From Planococcus ruber (lineage in GTDB: Bacteria > Bacillota > Bacilli > Bacillales_A > Planococcaceae), in NCBI RefSeq assembly GCF_022819085.1, contig NZ_JALHAG010000012.1, forward strand, positions 186,001 through 250,000: a stretch of 64,000 nucleotides of DNA. Reading direction: 5' to 3'. Positions 34,190-43,121 of the stretch are shown here, one piece after another (the stretch's first letter is position 1; every line of letters starts with the position of its first letter). Under the pieces are notes generated by a model. That model was not told the DNA's origin and searched no databases. It saw only the letters and a list, made by a program, of their open reading frames with translations. The position numbers were made by a program, and so were the translations under genes.

Positions 34190-34227
34190 GAAAAAGATGC
34201 AAAACGGCCACCGCTTTGCATCTTTTC
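34190..34227 (-). terminator. Intrinsic terminator of aldA
   Basis: AAAAGATGCAAA / TTTTGCATCTTTTTC hairpin right after the stop on the minus strand. Confidence 0.85.
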
Positions 34228-34233
34228 AATTCC

Positions 34234-35685
34234 TTACTGTTTATCATTTTTGTATTGCATATAGACGACTTGAGTAGCTAGGAAATCTTCCATCCCATGT
34301 TTGCCGTCAGCGCCCCCAAGTCCGGACTGGCGCATGCCGGCATGATAGCCTTGAATAGCTTCGAAATTTTCCCGGTTCACGTAAGTTTCACCAAATTTCA
34401 TTTCGTTGACGACACGCATCGCTTCGTTCAAATCATCTGTGTAAACGGAAGACGATAAACCGTAGACGGTGTCATTCGCTTTTTCAATTGCTTCGTCCAA
34501 GGTTTTAAACGTAGTGATTGGAAGGACGGGCCCGAAAATCTCTTCCCGGATGATCGCTGAATCATGTTCTACATTCGTCAAAATGGTCGGCTTGTAGAAA
34601 AAGCCGTTGTCAAAATCAGGTCGCTCTCCGCCAGTCGCGACTACAGCACCTGCAGCTACGGCTTCTTGAACCATTTCTTCAACCGTTTCAAGACGGTCTT
34701 CGCTAATTAGCGGACCTACTTCGACGTCTTTGTCCTGTCTCGGATTTCCGAGTTTTTTCGCTTCAAATGCTTTAATCAATTTCTCGGTCAATGCTTCCGC
34801 TACGCTTTCATGGACATAAACACGTTCTGCATTTGTGCAGGCCTGGCCGCCATTTGCAAGACGCGAAGTGGTGATCGCTTCAGCTGCAAGATCCAAATCG
34901 GCATTCTGTGTCACGATGGCTGGTGCTTTGCCGCCCAGTTCCAAGTTTACTTTCGTGATGTTCTGCGCTGCCGCTTCCATCACTTTCGTTCCGGCCTGGA
35001 CACTGCCTGTCATGGTGATCAATTGCACTTTTTTGTGGGAAGCAAGTGCGTTGCCGATTTCAGAACCGGTACCCATCACCACGTTGTAAACACCAGCCGG
35101 AATTTCTTCCATTGCATCTACGATCTTGGTGAATTCCATTGTGGTATTTGGCGTCTGCTGGCTCGGTTTGATAACAATCGTACAGCCTGTCACTAAAGCT
35201 GTTGCAACTTTACGCGCTAAAATGAAGACCGGGAAATTCCATGGAATGATTCCCGCTACAACGCCGATCGGCTTTTTGTAAACGAGGATATTTTCATTCG
35301 GGCGGTCGCTTGGCACGATTTCGCCTTCAATTCTTCTTGCCCATTCGGACATATAGTGGAAATAATCGATGGCTAAATCCACTTCGCCGCTGGCCAATTC
35401 ATAATCTTTTCCTTGTTCTTCCTGCAATAAGTCGATGAACGTATCGCGTCTTTTCGCAATTTCATCGCCTAGTTTCCGGACGATTTTCCCGCGTTCGATG
35501 TTCGGCGTCAATTCCCAGGCCTGCTGTGCCTGAAAAGCCGCTTCTACAGCTTTATCTACATCTTCTGCCGTTCCTTTTGGAATTCTCGAGATAACTTCCT
35601 CTGTGGAAGGATTGAGGATATCAATCCATTCAGTGCCAGTGGATTCTACGTGTTTGCCGTTCACATACAATTGATGGTTTTGCAA
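34234..35685 (-). CDS. aldA: Lactaldehyde/glycolaldehyde dehydrogenase (AldA-like)
   Basis: The 483-residue NAD-dependent aldehyde dehydrogenase has PWNFPVF (about 150), the ELGGKAP Glu (about 249), catalytic Cys in GGQACTNAERV (about 283) and the AldA-specific tail FGETYVNRENFEA...SGLGGADGKHG. AldA oxidises lactaldehyde and glycolaldehyde. The frame reaches 35730, but an AGGAGG is encoded within it (as LGG), seven bases before the TTG at 35685, which gives the proper N-terminus. It lies 2 kb from a glycerate utilisation module, a possible functional link. Confidence 0.92.
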   Translation of the reverse strand: MQNHQLYVNGKHVESTGTEWIDILNPSTEEVISRIPKGTAEDVDKAVEAAFQAQQAWELTPNIERGKIVRKLGDEIAKRRDTFIDLLQEEQGKDYELASGEVDLAIDYFHYMSEWARRIEGEIVPSDRPNENILVYKKPIGVVAGIIPWNFPVFILARKVATALVTGCTIVIKPSQQTPNTTMEFTKIVDAMEEIPAGVYNVVMGTGSEIGNALASHKKVQLITMTGSVQAGTKVMEAAAQNITKVNLELGGKAPAIVTQNADLDLAAEAITTSRLANGGQACTNAERVYVHESVAEALTEKLIKAFEAKKLGNPRQDKDVEVGPLISEDRLETVEEMVQEAVAAGAVVATGGERPDFDNGFFYKPTILTNVEHDSAIIREEIFGPVLPITTFKTLDEAIEKANDTVYGLSSSVYTDDLNEAMRVVNEMKFGETYVNRENFEAIQGYHAGMRQSGLGGADGKHGMEDFLATQVVYMQYKNDKQ

Positions 35686-35890
35686 ATCAATTCCTCCTAA
35701 AAATTTGAGTTTAGTGTACTTTTCCCTCATGCGAAATTGCTAAACTGAGGACAATACACTAAAAATAGGATAAACGCGTTGTACAAGAAATTTTTATGCT
35801 GGAAAAGGTTAAACGCAATGAGATATGGAACTTATGTATAATAGGGGCAATTAAAAGCGGAATTGTTTACTTTCCAAAAGGAGGCTAACT

Positions 35891-36670
35891 ATGAACATTG
35901 GAATTATCGGAACGGGCAATATTGCTTCATATCTCTTAGAACAGATCAATAAACAGCAACGGGCCGAGGGACAAGTCATCGCCATTTTTGGGCGCAACCA
36001 AGAAATGGGCCAGCAATTGAGCGAACGGTTTGAAGCCGATTTCTATACGGATTTGCAGGGTTTCTTGGATTTGCCGCTCGATATTGTGGTCGAAGCAGCG
36101 ACGGTTGAAGCGGCGGGCATTTATGTGAAGCATGTCGTCGAACATCAAAAAGACCTCGTTGTCAGCAGCATCGGCGTCTTCAAAGACATCGCTTTTCTGG
36201 AAGAGCTGAAAAGGTTGGCGGAAGCGAAAGGTACCCATATTTATTTGCCGTCCGGTGCGATTGGCGGGCTCGATGTGCTGCAATCGGCTAAAGCGGCGGA
36301 TGCCTTAGACCATGTTCAGATTACGACGCGGAAATCGCCGGCATCACTTGGGGTGGAGGCGGAGGAAGAGAAAGTGATTTTCGAAGGCTCTGCATTTGAA
36401 GCCGTCGAGAAATTTCCAAAGAATATCAATGTTGCGCTGGTGCTTGCGATTGCCGGAATCGGCGCCGAAAAAACGAAGGTACGCATCATCGTCGACCCGG
36501 ACATCGAGCAGAACACGCATACGATTGAAGCGGAAGGGGTGTTCGGCTGGATGGAGCTGCAGGTCCAAAACAATCCGATGCCGAGCAATCCGAAAACAAG
36601 CCTGCTTGCGGCCTTGAGTATCTTGTCCGTACTGCAGAATCGGGGAAGTGCGCTGCGGATCGGCAACTAA
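35891..36670 (+). CDS. nadX: L-aspartate dehydrogenase
   Basis: The 259-residue NAD(P) enzyme opens with GIIGTGNIA (Rossmann loop, 4-12), has VVEAATVEAA (about 66), SSIGVFKD (about 97), YLPSGAIGGLD (about 118) and the conserved FPKNINVALVLAIAGIG (about 178). It oxidatively deaminates aspartate to iminoaspartate/oxaloacetate, and can feed NAD synthesis; no nadA or nadC is nearby. CAAAAGGAGG is its ribosome site, and it is divergent from aldA. Confidence 0.92.
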   Translation: MNIGIIGTGNIASYLLEQINKQQRAEGQVIAIFGRNQEMGQQLSERFEADFYTDLQGFLDLPLDIVVEAATVEAAGIYVKHVVEHQKDLVVSSIGVFKDIAFLEELKRLAEAKGTHIYLPSGAIGGLDVLQSAKAADALDHVQITTRKSPASLGVEAEEEKVIFEGSAFEAVEKFPKNINVALVLAIAGIGAEKTKVRIIVDPDIEQNTHTIEAEGVFGWMELQVQNNPMPSNPKTSLLAALSILSVLQNRGSALRIGN

Positions 36671-36683
36671 TCATCGGAAATAA

Positions 36684-36735
36684 ACCCTCAAATTTTCAGC
36701 CTTAAACAAAAGGTTGGCGATTTGAGGATTTTATT
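36684..36735. terminator. Intrinsic terminator (both directions)
   Basis: CCTCAAAT...CAGCC / GGTTG...ATTTGAGG forms an interrupted stem followed by ATTTTATT; convergent genes flank it. Confidence 0.7.
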
Positions 36736-36755
36736 GACGGAAGAAAACCGGAAAG

Positions 36756-37262
36756 TTAAATCAGTTTTTCATATCTGCGCATTTGCCGTAGCAGCTTGAT
36801 AAAAAGATAAATGTATAGAAGAATGACAGCGCCTGCAAAGATGGCTACGGATGTTGACAGCAGATTGCCGTTCCAAGTCAGCAGGATGCCGATTTGGCTG
36901 ACGACCAAACAGAGGAAAATGATGGCGTAAAAAACCAGCATCCGTTTGTACATGCCTTTGATCGAAGCGGGTTCCGAATAGATTCGCTGATCGCCGATGT
37001 TGTTTTTATCGGCTCTGAAATAATGATACTGCCCAATTTCAGTTTGAATATGCTCCCAGCCGGCTTCTTGATAAAGCTCGAAATACTCGTCGCTCGCTTC
37101 CTGAAAATCAGTTTGGTAAATATACGATTTTGATGGATTTTCTTCGAAATAATAAAATCCCCAACGGTATTTATAGAAGTGGAACCCTTTGGCAGACAGA
37201 TCCGTCAGCCATTTTGCTTCTTTTTCAATATCATATGCGAGCGTAAAATTAAATTTCTTCAT
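36756..37262 (-). CDS. DUF2812 domain membrane protein
   Basis: The 168-residue protein has a soluble N-terminal DUF2812 domain (about 1-95; KWLTDLSAKGFHF...YKYRWGFYYFEE) and two C-terminal membrane helices (about 108-128 and 135-156). The family is typically coupled to a PadR regulator, exactly as here: it overlaps the padR gene by 14 bp. The function is unknown; such pairs are thought to respond to envelope-active compounds. Confidence 0.87.
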   Translation of the reverse strand: MKKFNFTLAYDIEKEAKWLTDLSAKGFHFYKYRWGFYYFEENPSKSYIYQTDFQEASDEYFELYQEAGWEHIQTEIGQYHYFRADKNNIGDQRIYSEPASIKGMYKRMLVFYAIIFLCLVVSQIGILLTWNGNLLSTSVAIFAGAVILLYIYLFIKLLRQMRRYEKLI

Positions 37263-37578
37263 CGTCTTCAGCTCCCCTCAAGATTTCATCGCTAATGGTC
37301 AGCATCTTTTTGAAACGCTGGTACTCCAGTTCCACTACCGCCTGTCCTTCAGTTGTCAGCTTGTAAATTTTCTTTTGCCGGCTTTCTTTTTCCGCTGCGA
37401 CAAGTTCGATTAGTTTCTGTTTCTGCAAATTGGTTAAGACGCCGTACAGAGTCCCTGGTGCCAACACAAGTTCCCCGTCGCTGTACTTCTCGATTTTCTT
37501 GATGATGCCGTAGCCGTGCAACGGCTTTTTCGTTAACGCTAGTAGGACCAGATACGTGGATTCCGATAAAGCTTGCAT
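37249..37578 (-). CDS. PadR family transcriptional regulator (short form)
   Basis: The 109-residue winged-helix protein has STYLVLLALTKKPLHGYGIIKKIE (about 6-30) and LAPGTLYGVLTNLQKQKLIEL (about 40-60), the PadR-s2 pattern with a single C-terminal helix. It is the first gene of a two-gene operon with DUF2812, and its promoter sits inside a striking inverted repeat (37602-37658), so autoregulation is likely. Confidence 0.92.
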   Translation of the reverse strand: MQALSESTYLVLLALTKKPLHGYGIIKKIEKYSDGELVLAPGTLYGVLTNLQKQKLIELVAAEKESRQKKIYKLTTEGQAVVELEYQRFKKMLTISDEILRGAEDDEEI

Positions 37579-37601
37579 GCCATCGCCTCTTTCGTTAATA
37601 A

Positions 37602-37658
37602 CTTGACACTCGATATATCGTTACTCGAAGTATAACTGCTGATATATCGGGTGTCAAG
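37602..37658 (-). promoter_or_regulatory. Promoter with embedded PadR operator
   Basis: On the minus strand TTGACA (37657-37652), a 17-bp spacer and TATACT (37634-37629) form a near-consensus sigma-A promoter. Two 18-bp arms (37602-37619 and 37641-37658), inverted with one mismatch and 21 bp apart, surround the -10 box; each contains the dyad GATATATC. One arm covers the -35 and spacer, the other lies just downstream of the start site, well placed for repression by the adjacent PadR. Confidence 0.8.
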
Positions 37659-37735
37659 GTATTAGAAAGCAGTCAAAAACCGAGGGAGCAGCACAATAAA
37701 GAAAATTCTTAATGCATTTTTTTCACCTAAAACTT

Positions 37736-37775
37736 AAAAAGGCCCGGCAGATGATTCCATCTGCCGGGGGTTTTT
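37736..37775 (-). terminator. Intrinsic terminator of cdaR
   Basis: CCCGGCAGATG / CATCTGCCGGG hairpin overlapping the cdaR stop codon and followed by CCTTTTTAAG on the minus strand. Confidence 0.9.
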
Positions 37776-38853
37776 AGGAGTTCCGCAATGCAAGCGCAAG
37801 GTAGATGACAACTGCATCTTTGAATTCGGTTGGATCCAGTCTGGTCAGCTCACGAATTTTCTTCAAGCGGTACGTCAGCGTATGGCGGTGGATCTTCAAG
37901 CGCGCAGAAGTGTCCGCATGGTTTTTGTTGCATGCCAGGAATTCGGCCAAGGTTTGGCACAACGTATCGCTGAGCCCGTTCAGGATCCGGTCCGCAAATT
38001 TCTCGAGTTTGTCTTGCGGATTCCGCTTCAGGAGGGCCATCAGTTCCACATCCTCAAAATAGATCAGCTGCTGGTCAGGCTTGCCGAATTTCAAAGCGTT
38101 TCGCGCAGCCAAATAAGAAGTGCGGATATCGAAAATGCTGTCGACCGGGATGCCGACGCCGATCCGTCCTGGAGCGGTTTTCTGCAGAAAATGAAGCAGG
38201 CTGTAAAGTTCTTCTTCCAGGTTCAGGGTTCCGGCACCTGCAACGAGCAGGAAGATTTCGTTCAGCTGCGAATGGCCGGCGATTACCGTATGGCTGTCGA
38301 AATGCGCTTCCAGCTGTTCAATGATCCGCTGCGAAGAAGAGGGCGGCTTTTTCAGTTCAATCAACAGCGTCATGAACGACATTTTCCCTTCGAGGCCGAT
38401 TTGGAAGATGCGTTCATGAACAGCAGCGGATAAAGGCTTGCCGCTCGTCAATTCTTCGAAAATCAATTCGTTGCGTTTCCGGTTCCATTCAATATGAGAG
38501 GTGATGAGCGACTGGTGGACCATCATTTCAGTCGTCAGCTGCACGAGTGTCGAAATTTCTTTCAGTTCTTCAGGGTTTCCGGTGATGCCGATGACGCCGA
38601 CGAGGTTTCCTTGAAAGTGGATCGGCATATTGATGCCTGGTTTGACGCCTTGCCAATCCGAAAGGTTGGCTTCTGAAATCGCTACGGTTTCACCGGTTTT
38701 GGCCACCCGGGCAGCGCCCTCATGGATCTTTTCAATCCGCTCCGCTTCCCCCGAAGCCAAAATCATTCCTTTCGTATCCATGACATTTAAATTCCGGTTT
38801 AACCGGATCGTGGTCTGTGCAACGATTTCCTCCGCTAACTGTTTTGTGATCAT
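37774..38853 (-). CDS. cdaR: CdaR-type sugar diacid / glycerate regulator
   Basis: The 359-residue activator has an N-terminal diacid-recognition domain (about 1-135; NVMDTKGMILASG, GINMPIHFQGNLVGVIGITG), a central GGDEF-like degenerate region and a C-terminal PucR-type HTH (HADTSARLKIHRHTLTYRLKKI, about 310-335). CdaR proteins activate glycerate/glucarate genes when bound to the sugar acid. It is divergent from glycerate kinase and a GntP permease, which are its likely targets. Confidence 0.92.
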   Translation of the reverse strand: MITKQLAEEIVAQTTIRLNRNLNVMDTKGMILASGEAERIEKIHEGAARVAKTGETVAISEANLSDWQGVKPGINMPIHFQGNLVGVIGITGNPEELKEISTLVQLTTEMMVHQSLITSHIEWNRKRNELIFEELTSGKPLSAAVHERIFQIGLEGKMSFMTLLIELKKPPSSSQRIIEQLEAHFDSHTVIAGHSQLNEIFLLVAGAGTLNLEEELYSLLHFLQKTAPGRIGVGIPVDSIFDIRTSYLAARNALKFGKPDQQLIYFEDVELMALLKRNPQDKLEKFADRILNGLSDTLCQTLAEFLACNKNHADTSARLKIHRHTLTYRLKKIRELTRLDPTEFKDAVVIYLALALRNS

Positions 38854-38887
38854 GATTTCTCCTCAATGTATAGAAATTCTTATTATT

Positions 38888-38961
38888 TTGTAAATAAACT
38901 TATACATCAAGTATAATGTATCCCGTTTGCCTTTTCACTATAATTCATGTAAGCGCTTTAT
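38888..38961 (+). promoter_or_regulatory. Candidate promoter and CcpA (cre) site of glycerate operon
   Basis: TTGTAA (38888) and TATAAT (38912-38917) with an 18-bp spacer form a plausible promoter; another TATAAT lies at 38939. TGTAAGCGCTTTAT at 38948-38961 matches the cre consensus at about 12 of 14 positions and lies between promoter and start codon, suggesting carbon catabolite repression. Confidence 0.5.
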
Positions 38962-38985
38962 TTATTCGGTAAGGAGGTTGGCGCA

Positions 38986-40116
38986 GTGAAGGTTTTAGTG
39001 GCACCGGATTCATTTAAAGGCAGTTTGTCTGCGATGGAAGCGGCACAAGCGATAAAAGAAGCAATAGAAGAAGTAGAACAGCATGCAGAAATCGTTTTGC
39101 TGCCGGCAGCAGACGGCGGGGAAGGCACCATGGCGACGATGGTCGAAGCGACTGAAGGCCGTTTGGTCAGCCATTCTGTTGAAGATCCGCTTGGACGAAA
39201 AGTGGCGGCATCCTACGGCGTGTTGGGTGATGAAAGCACATGCGTGGTTGAAATCGCGGAAGCCTCAGGTCTTATGCGCCTCAATCACGAAGAACGGGAT
39301 CCTTATAGGGCGTCGTCATACGGCACAGGGGAATTGATCCGCCATGCACTTGATGCCGGGTTCCGGAATTTTATCATCGGACTCGGAGGAAGCGCCACCA
39401 ATGACGCAGGTGCAGGAATGCTCCAAGCCTTGGGCATGAAATTTTTGGACGAAAATGGGGAATCGCTTCCGCGCGGCGGCGGCTCGTTAAGCAAGCTCGT
39501 GCGGATTGATGATTCCGGGTTTGATCAGCGAATAAAAGAGAGCCGTTTCGTCATTGCGAGTGATGTGGGAAATCCTCTGGTCGGCGCAAACGGCGCCTCC
39601 GCCGTGTTCGGTCCGCAAAAAGGTGCACCTCCAGAAGCGGTCGAAAAACTCGATGCCAATCTGCGAAACTTTGCAGAAGTTGTCGAAAGGCAGATGGGCA
39701 TTGCCCTGCACGAACGAAAAGGAGCGGGCGCTGCAGGGGGAGCTGGCGGTGCCATGCAAGCGTTTTTCTCCGGCCAGATGCAGCGGGGCATCGATGTCGT
39801 ACTTGACGCTATTTTGTTTCACCAGCATGTAGGCACCGTCGACTTCATTGTAACGGGAGAAGGGAAAACCGATAGCCAAACGCTGTCTGGAAAGACGCCG
39901 CTCGGCATCGCCGAAGCGGCACAAAAAGCCGGGAAGCCCGTCATTTTGGTTTCCGGCATGGTAGACAGAGAAAGCCTGCCGTTGCTCCGCCCTTATTTTA
40001 CAGAAATCCATTCGGTTGTCGGGGAAGGGGTGACGGCTGAACAGTCCATCGCTGAACCCTATCGCCAATTAAAATCGAAGACAAAAAAAGTTATGGCAGC
40101 GTATTTAAAAAACTAA
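38986..40116 (+). CDS. glxK: Glycerate kinase
   Basis: The 376-residue protein belongs to the GckA/GlxK (type II glycerate kinase) family: VAPDSFKGSLSA (4-15), PAADGGEGT (about 40-48), GLGGSATNDAGAGMLQALG (about 130) and TGEGKTDSQT (about 290). It phosphorylates glycerate to phosphoglycerate. The start codon is GTG after AAGGAGG. It is followed 13 bp later by a permease gene and divergent from cdaR, making an uptake-and-phosphorylation module. Confidence 0.94.
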   Translation: MKVLVAPDSFKGSLSAMEAAQAIKEAIEEVEQHAEIVLLPAADGGEGTMATMVEATEGRLVSHSVEDPLGRKVAASYGVLGDESTCVVEIAEASGLMRLNHEERDPYRASSYGTGELIRHALDAGFRNFIIGLGGSATNDAGAGMLQALGMKFLDENGESLPRGGGSLSKLVRIDDSGFDQRIKESRFVIASDVGNPLVGANGASAVFGPQKGAPPEAVEKLDANLRNFAEVVERQMGIALHERKGAGAAGGAGGAMQAFFSGQMQRGIDVVLDAILFHQHVGTVDFIVTGEGKTDSQTLSGKTPLGIAEAAQKAGKPVILVSGMVDRESLPLLRPYFTEIHSVVGEGVTAEQSIAEPYRQLKSKTKKVMAAYLKN

Positions 40117-40129
40117 AAGGGGTGTTCAA

Positions 40130-41479
40130 ATGTTATTTGTGATTATTGCGTTGAGTGTTGTTCTCGTTGTGTTGCTGACGGCCGTATTCAAGCTCCACCC
40201 GTTCTTATCGCTATTGATTGGTGCGTTCTTCATGGGAATCGCTTCCGGCATGCCGCTCGCAGATGTGGTTTTGAGCGTCAACGAAGGCTTCGGCGGTTTG
40301 ATGACCAGCATCGGGATCGTCATTGTGGCGGGAACCATTATCGGCGTTATCTTAGAAAAATCGGGCGCTGCTTACCGGATGGCGGAAGTGGTTCTTAGAT
40401 TGATCGGCGAAAAACGGCCGCAGCTTGCGATGTCGATCATCGGCTTTATCGTTTCGATTCCTGTTTTTTGTGATTCTGGATTCATTATCTTATCAAGCTT
40501 GAAAAAAGCATTGGCGAAACGTGCAAAAGTCTCGATCGCTTCGATGTCTGTTGCACTCGCAACTGGTTTATATGCGACGCATACGTTAGTGCCCCCGACG
40601 CCGGGCCCGATTGCAGCGGCAGGGAATATCGGCGCTGAAAATTACCTCGGCACAATCATTTTGATCGGGCTGATCGTCGCGATTCCTGCTGCTGTGGTCG
40701 GTTACTTCTGGGCCGTCAAAGTCGCTTCGAAAATTGAAGTTCCTGAAGACACGGTGAAAAGCGGCGATTTGAGCTATGAAGATGTCATTAAGTCGTTTGG
40801 CGAAATGCCTTCCACTTTTAAAGCGTTCTTGCCAATCGTTCTTCCGGTTATTTTAATCGGTGCCGGTTCTGTCGCAAGTGTGCTGGGGGGAGAAGATGGC
40901 TTTACAAATTTCTTGAAATTCTTAGGTTCTCCGACGGTCGCACTTTTAATTGGTGTATTTGCAGCGTTCTTCTTGCTGCCGAAATGGAATGAAGCGAATT
41001 TAACGGGCTTAATCGGGGAAGGGCTTGTCAGTGCCGCACCGATTCTGTTGATTACCGGTGCCGGCGGAGCATTCGGACGCGTTATCACAAACTCGGGAGT
41101 TGCCGATTTAATTGCGGAAATGGATATGTCGGCGCTTGCCGGCGGTTCGCTCTTCCTGTTAATTCCGTTTTTGATTGCAGCTGCATTGAAAACCGCACAA
41201 GGTTCTTCAACTGCTGCACTTGTCATTACTTCCACGTTGATCGCGCCGCTTTTGCCATCGCTTGGCGTTGAAGGGGCTGTGCCGCTTGCATTGGTCGTTA
41301 TGGCCATTGGGGCGGGCGCGATGACCGTGAGCCACGTCAACGACAGTTTCTTCTGGGTCATCACCCAGTTCAGCGGCATGAAAGTGACCGATGCGTACAA
41401 AGCGCAGACAATGGCTACTTTGCTGCAAGGTGTGACCACAATTGTCTTTACGATGATTTTATGGACGATCCTCGTCTAA
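40130..41479 (+). CDS. GntP family permease (gluconate/glycerate:H+ symporter)
   Basis: The 449-residue protein has about twelve to fourteen membrane helices. Family signatures are KLHPFLSLLIGAFFMGIASGMP (N-terminal, about 17-38), IPVFCDSGFIILSSL (about 109), TGLYATHTLVPPTPGPIAAAG (about 146) and AQGSSTAALVITSTL (about 354). GntP proteins carry gluconate and other sugar acids. Its position after glycerate kinase makes glycerate the most likely substrate; that part is inference. A terminator follows. Confidence 0.92.
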   Translation: MLFVIIALSVVLVVLLTAVFKLHPFLSLLIGAFFMGIASGMPLADVVLSVNEGFGGLMTSIGIVIVAGTIIGVILEKSGAAYRMAEVVLRLIGEKRPQLAMSIIGFIVSIPVFCDSGFIILSSLKKALAKRAKVSIASMSVALATGLYATHTLVPPTPGPIAAAGNIGAENYLGTIILIGLIVAIPAAVVGYFWAVKVASKIEVPEDTVKSGDLSYEDVIKSFGEMPSTFKAFLPIVLPVILIGAGSVASVLGGEDGFTNFLKFLGSPTVALLIGVFAAFFLLPKWNEANLTGLIGEGLVSAAPILLITGAGGAFGRVITNSGVADLIAEMDMSALAGGSLFLLIPFLIAAALKTAQGSSTAALVITSTLIAPLLPSLGVEGAVPLALVVMAIGAGAMTVSHVNDSFFWVITQFSGMKVTDAYKAQTMATLLQGVTTIVFTMILWTILV

Positions 41480-41482
41480 TCT

Positions 41483-41520
41483 TAAAACCATTTTCCTTCG
41501 GGAAGATGGTTTTATTTTTA
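41483..41520 (+). terminator. Intrinsic terminator of glycerate operon
   Basis: AAAACCAT.TTCC / GGAA.ATGGTTTT stem with a TTCG loop, followed by ATTTTTA. Confidence 0.85.
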
Positions 41521-41734
41521 TCTGCTATTTTGTGGGTCGAAGTATTTAAGGCCCTTAGTCTTTGGGGGGATGAATTTACAGCAGAATGGCTAGAATAAAT
41601 GACTTAAGAATTGAAAATTCAAAATATATTTACTATTCCAATTGGAGTTGCTATGCTGAGGTTGTTAAAGTAAATAATTTGAAGAAAAAAGATTCAAAAG
41701 GTAATAATAACCAAAGTCAAAGGAGTGGATGATT

Positions 41735-42931
41735 GTGAAGAGGAAGTTTGCGAGTACGCTTGGGGTATTAAGTTTATGTACGGCATTGGCGATGCCTGTG
41801 TATGCAGTGGGCAATGAAGTGAAGCCGGCCACGCATCACCATGATAACGGAATTTCTGGATTTATCGATTACCAGGAGCTGCAAAAAAGTTTACGGCAAA
41901 TCGAATCGACAAGCAAAGGCGTTGTCCAAATAGATGTAGCTGGACAGTCGCATGAAGGCTTGGACATTTATACTGCAAGAGTCGGGACCGGAGAAAAAGT
42001 GCTGCTGGTCCAAAGTGAAATTCACGGCAATGAAAAGACCGGAACGGTAGCGATTTTAAATTTGCTGAAGACCTTGTCCGGCAATTCGAAGCAGGCACGG
42101 GAAATTCGGGAAGAAGTTACGCTTGTGTTCATGCCGATGATGAATCCGGATGCTTCTGAAGCCGACAAACGGCGCAACAGCTTGACGTGGACGGAAATGC
42201 TCGAGAGCTTCCCGCAGCTTGAAGGTGCAGCAAAATCATGGAATTACCTCGACCGGGGCATCAGCCAAAATTACGACTACGGAGCGAATCCAGGATTTGA
42301 TGTGAACCGCGACTTTAATCCGGATCTTGATTATGTGCCGGAAGCTCAGGATTTCCCTGGAGCATCTGATCAGCCTGGCTGGTTTATCACCCCTGAAGCG
42401 CAAACTTCCCGCGACGTCTACAAATCCTTGCAGGAAGAGTTCGGCAAGGTGGATGTCTTCGTGGACTTGCATCACCAAGGGCTCTATTATGTCGACGGAA
42501 CGGCTGATCCTGTAACGCTTTCCTTGTCCGCTGAATTTGTGCCAGATCCGACAACGCCTGCAGGTTCAAAATATGCAGCTTATGCGGACAAGTACAATTT
42601 CGATTTCTCGCGGCAATTGAATTTATTGGCGTATAACGAACTTCAGTCGTACGGCAACTCGAAATTTACGAACATCTCCCTGTATTCGCAAGATCTGGAT
42701 CTGCCAGGAACGGCGCTCGGATCGTATGCACTCAATGGCAGCGGAACAGTGCTTTTTGAAGTACGCGGACAGACGCAAAGCTTAGGGCAGAAGGAAAAAG
42801 GGCAATTGGTCAAATCGGTTGAACGCGGTTTATCCGCTATTATTGAAGGGGTAGCCGATGGTTCAGTCAGTCAATTGGATCCGGAAGACTATGAAGATAT
42901 TCCGCTTACTTCCTATACTCCTTCTTTTTAA
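41735..42931 (+). CDS. Secreted M14 family zinc carboxypeptidase
   Basis: The 398-residue protein has a signal peptide (about 1-26, ending VYA). The M14 site is IHGNEKTG (zinc His and Glu near residues 98-101), MNPDASEADKRRN with Arg (about 137-149), DVNRDFNPD (Asn-Arg substrate pair, about 190-198), DLHHQG (third zinc ligand, about 245) and the late LFEVRGQ with the catalytic Glu. Insertions make it longer than bare domains. GTG 41735 is nine bases from GGAG; ATG 41729 is too close. It probably trims peptides outside the cell. Confidence 0.9.
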   Translation: MKRKFASTLGVLSLCTALAMPVYAVGNEVKPATHHHDNGISGFIDYQELQKSLRQIESTSKGVVQIDVAGQSHEGLDIYTARVGTGEKVLLVQSEIHGNEKTGTVAILNLLKTLSGNSKQAREIREEVTLVFMPMMNPDASEADKRRNSLTWTEMLESFPQLEGAAKSWNYLDRGISQNYDYGANPGFDVNRDFNPDLDYVPEAQDFPGASDQPGWFITPEAQTSRDVYKSLQEEFGKVDVFVDLHHQGLYYVDGTADPVTLSLSAEFVPDPTTPAGSKYAAYADKYNFDFSRQLNLLAYNELQSYGNSKFTNISLYSQDLDLPGTALGSYALNGSGTVLFEVRGQTQSLGQKEKGQLVKSVERGLSAIIEGVADGSVSQLDPEDYEDIPLTSYTPSF

Positions 42932-42937
42932 AACAGG

Positions 42938-42978
42938 TAAAACCTGCAATTCCTTGAATGGAATTGCAGGTTTTTTCG
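42938..42978 (+). terminator. Intrinsic terminator
   Basis: AAAACCTGCAATTCC / GGAATTGCAGGTTTTTT hairpin after the M14 gene. Confidence 0.92.
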
Positions 42979-43121
42979 TGTGCTGAGCTTATACAAAAAC
43001 TATATACAACAGGTTTTAAAAGGCCCTGCCAGGGAATAAAGAGGATTATGGCTCCAGCTGAAGAAGTAAGTTAAAAGGGCAGCAACAGAAGAATATTCGG
43101 GGGAAGAAGGGCGGTACATAT

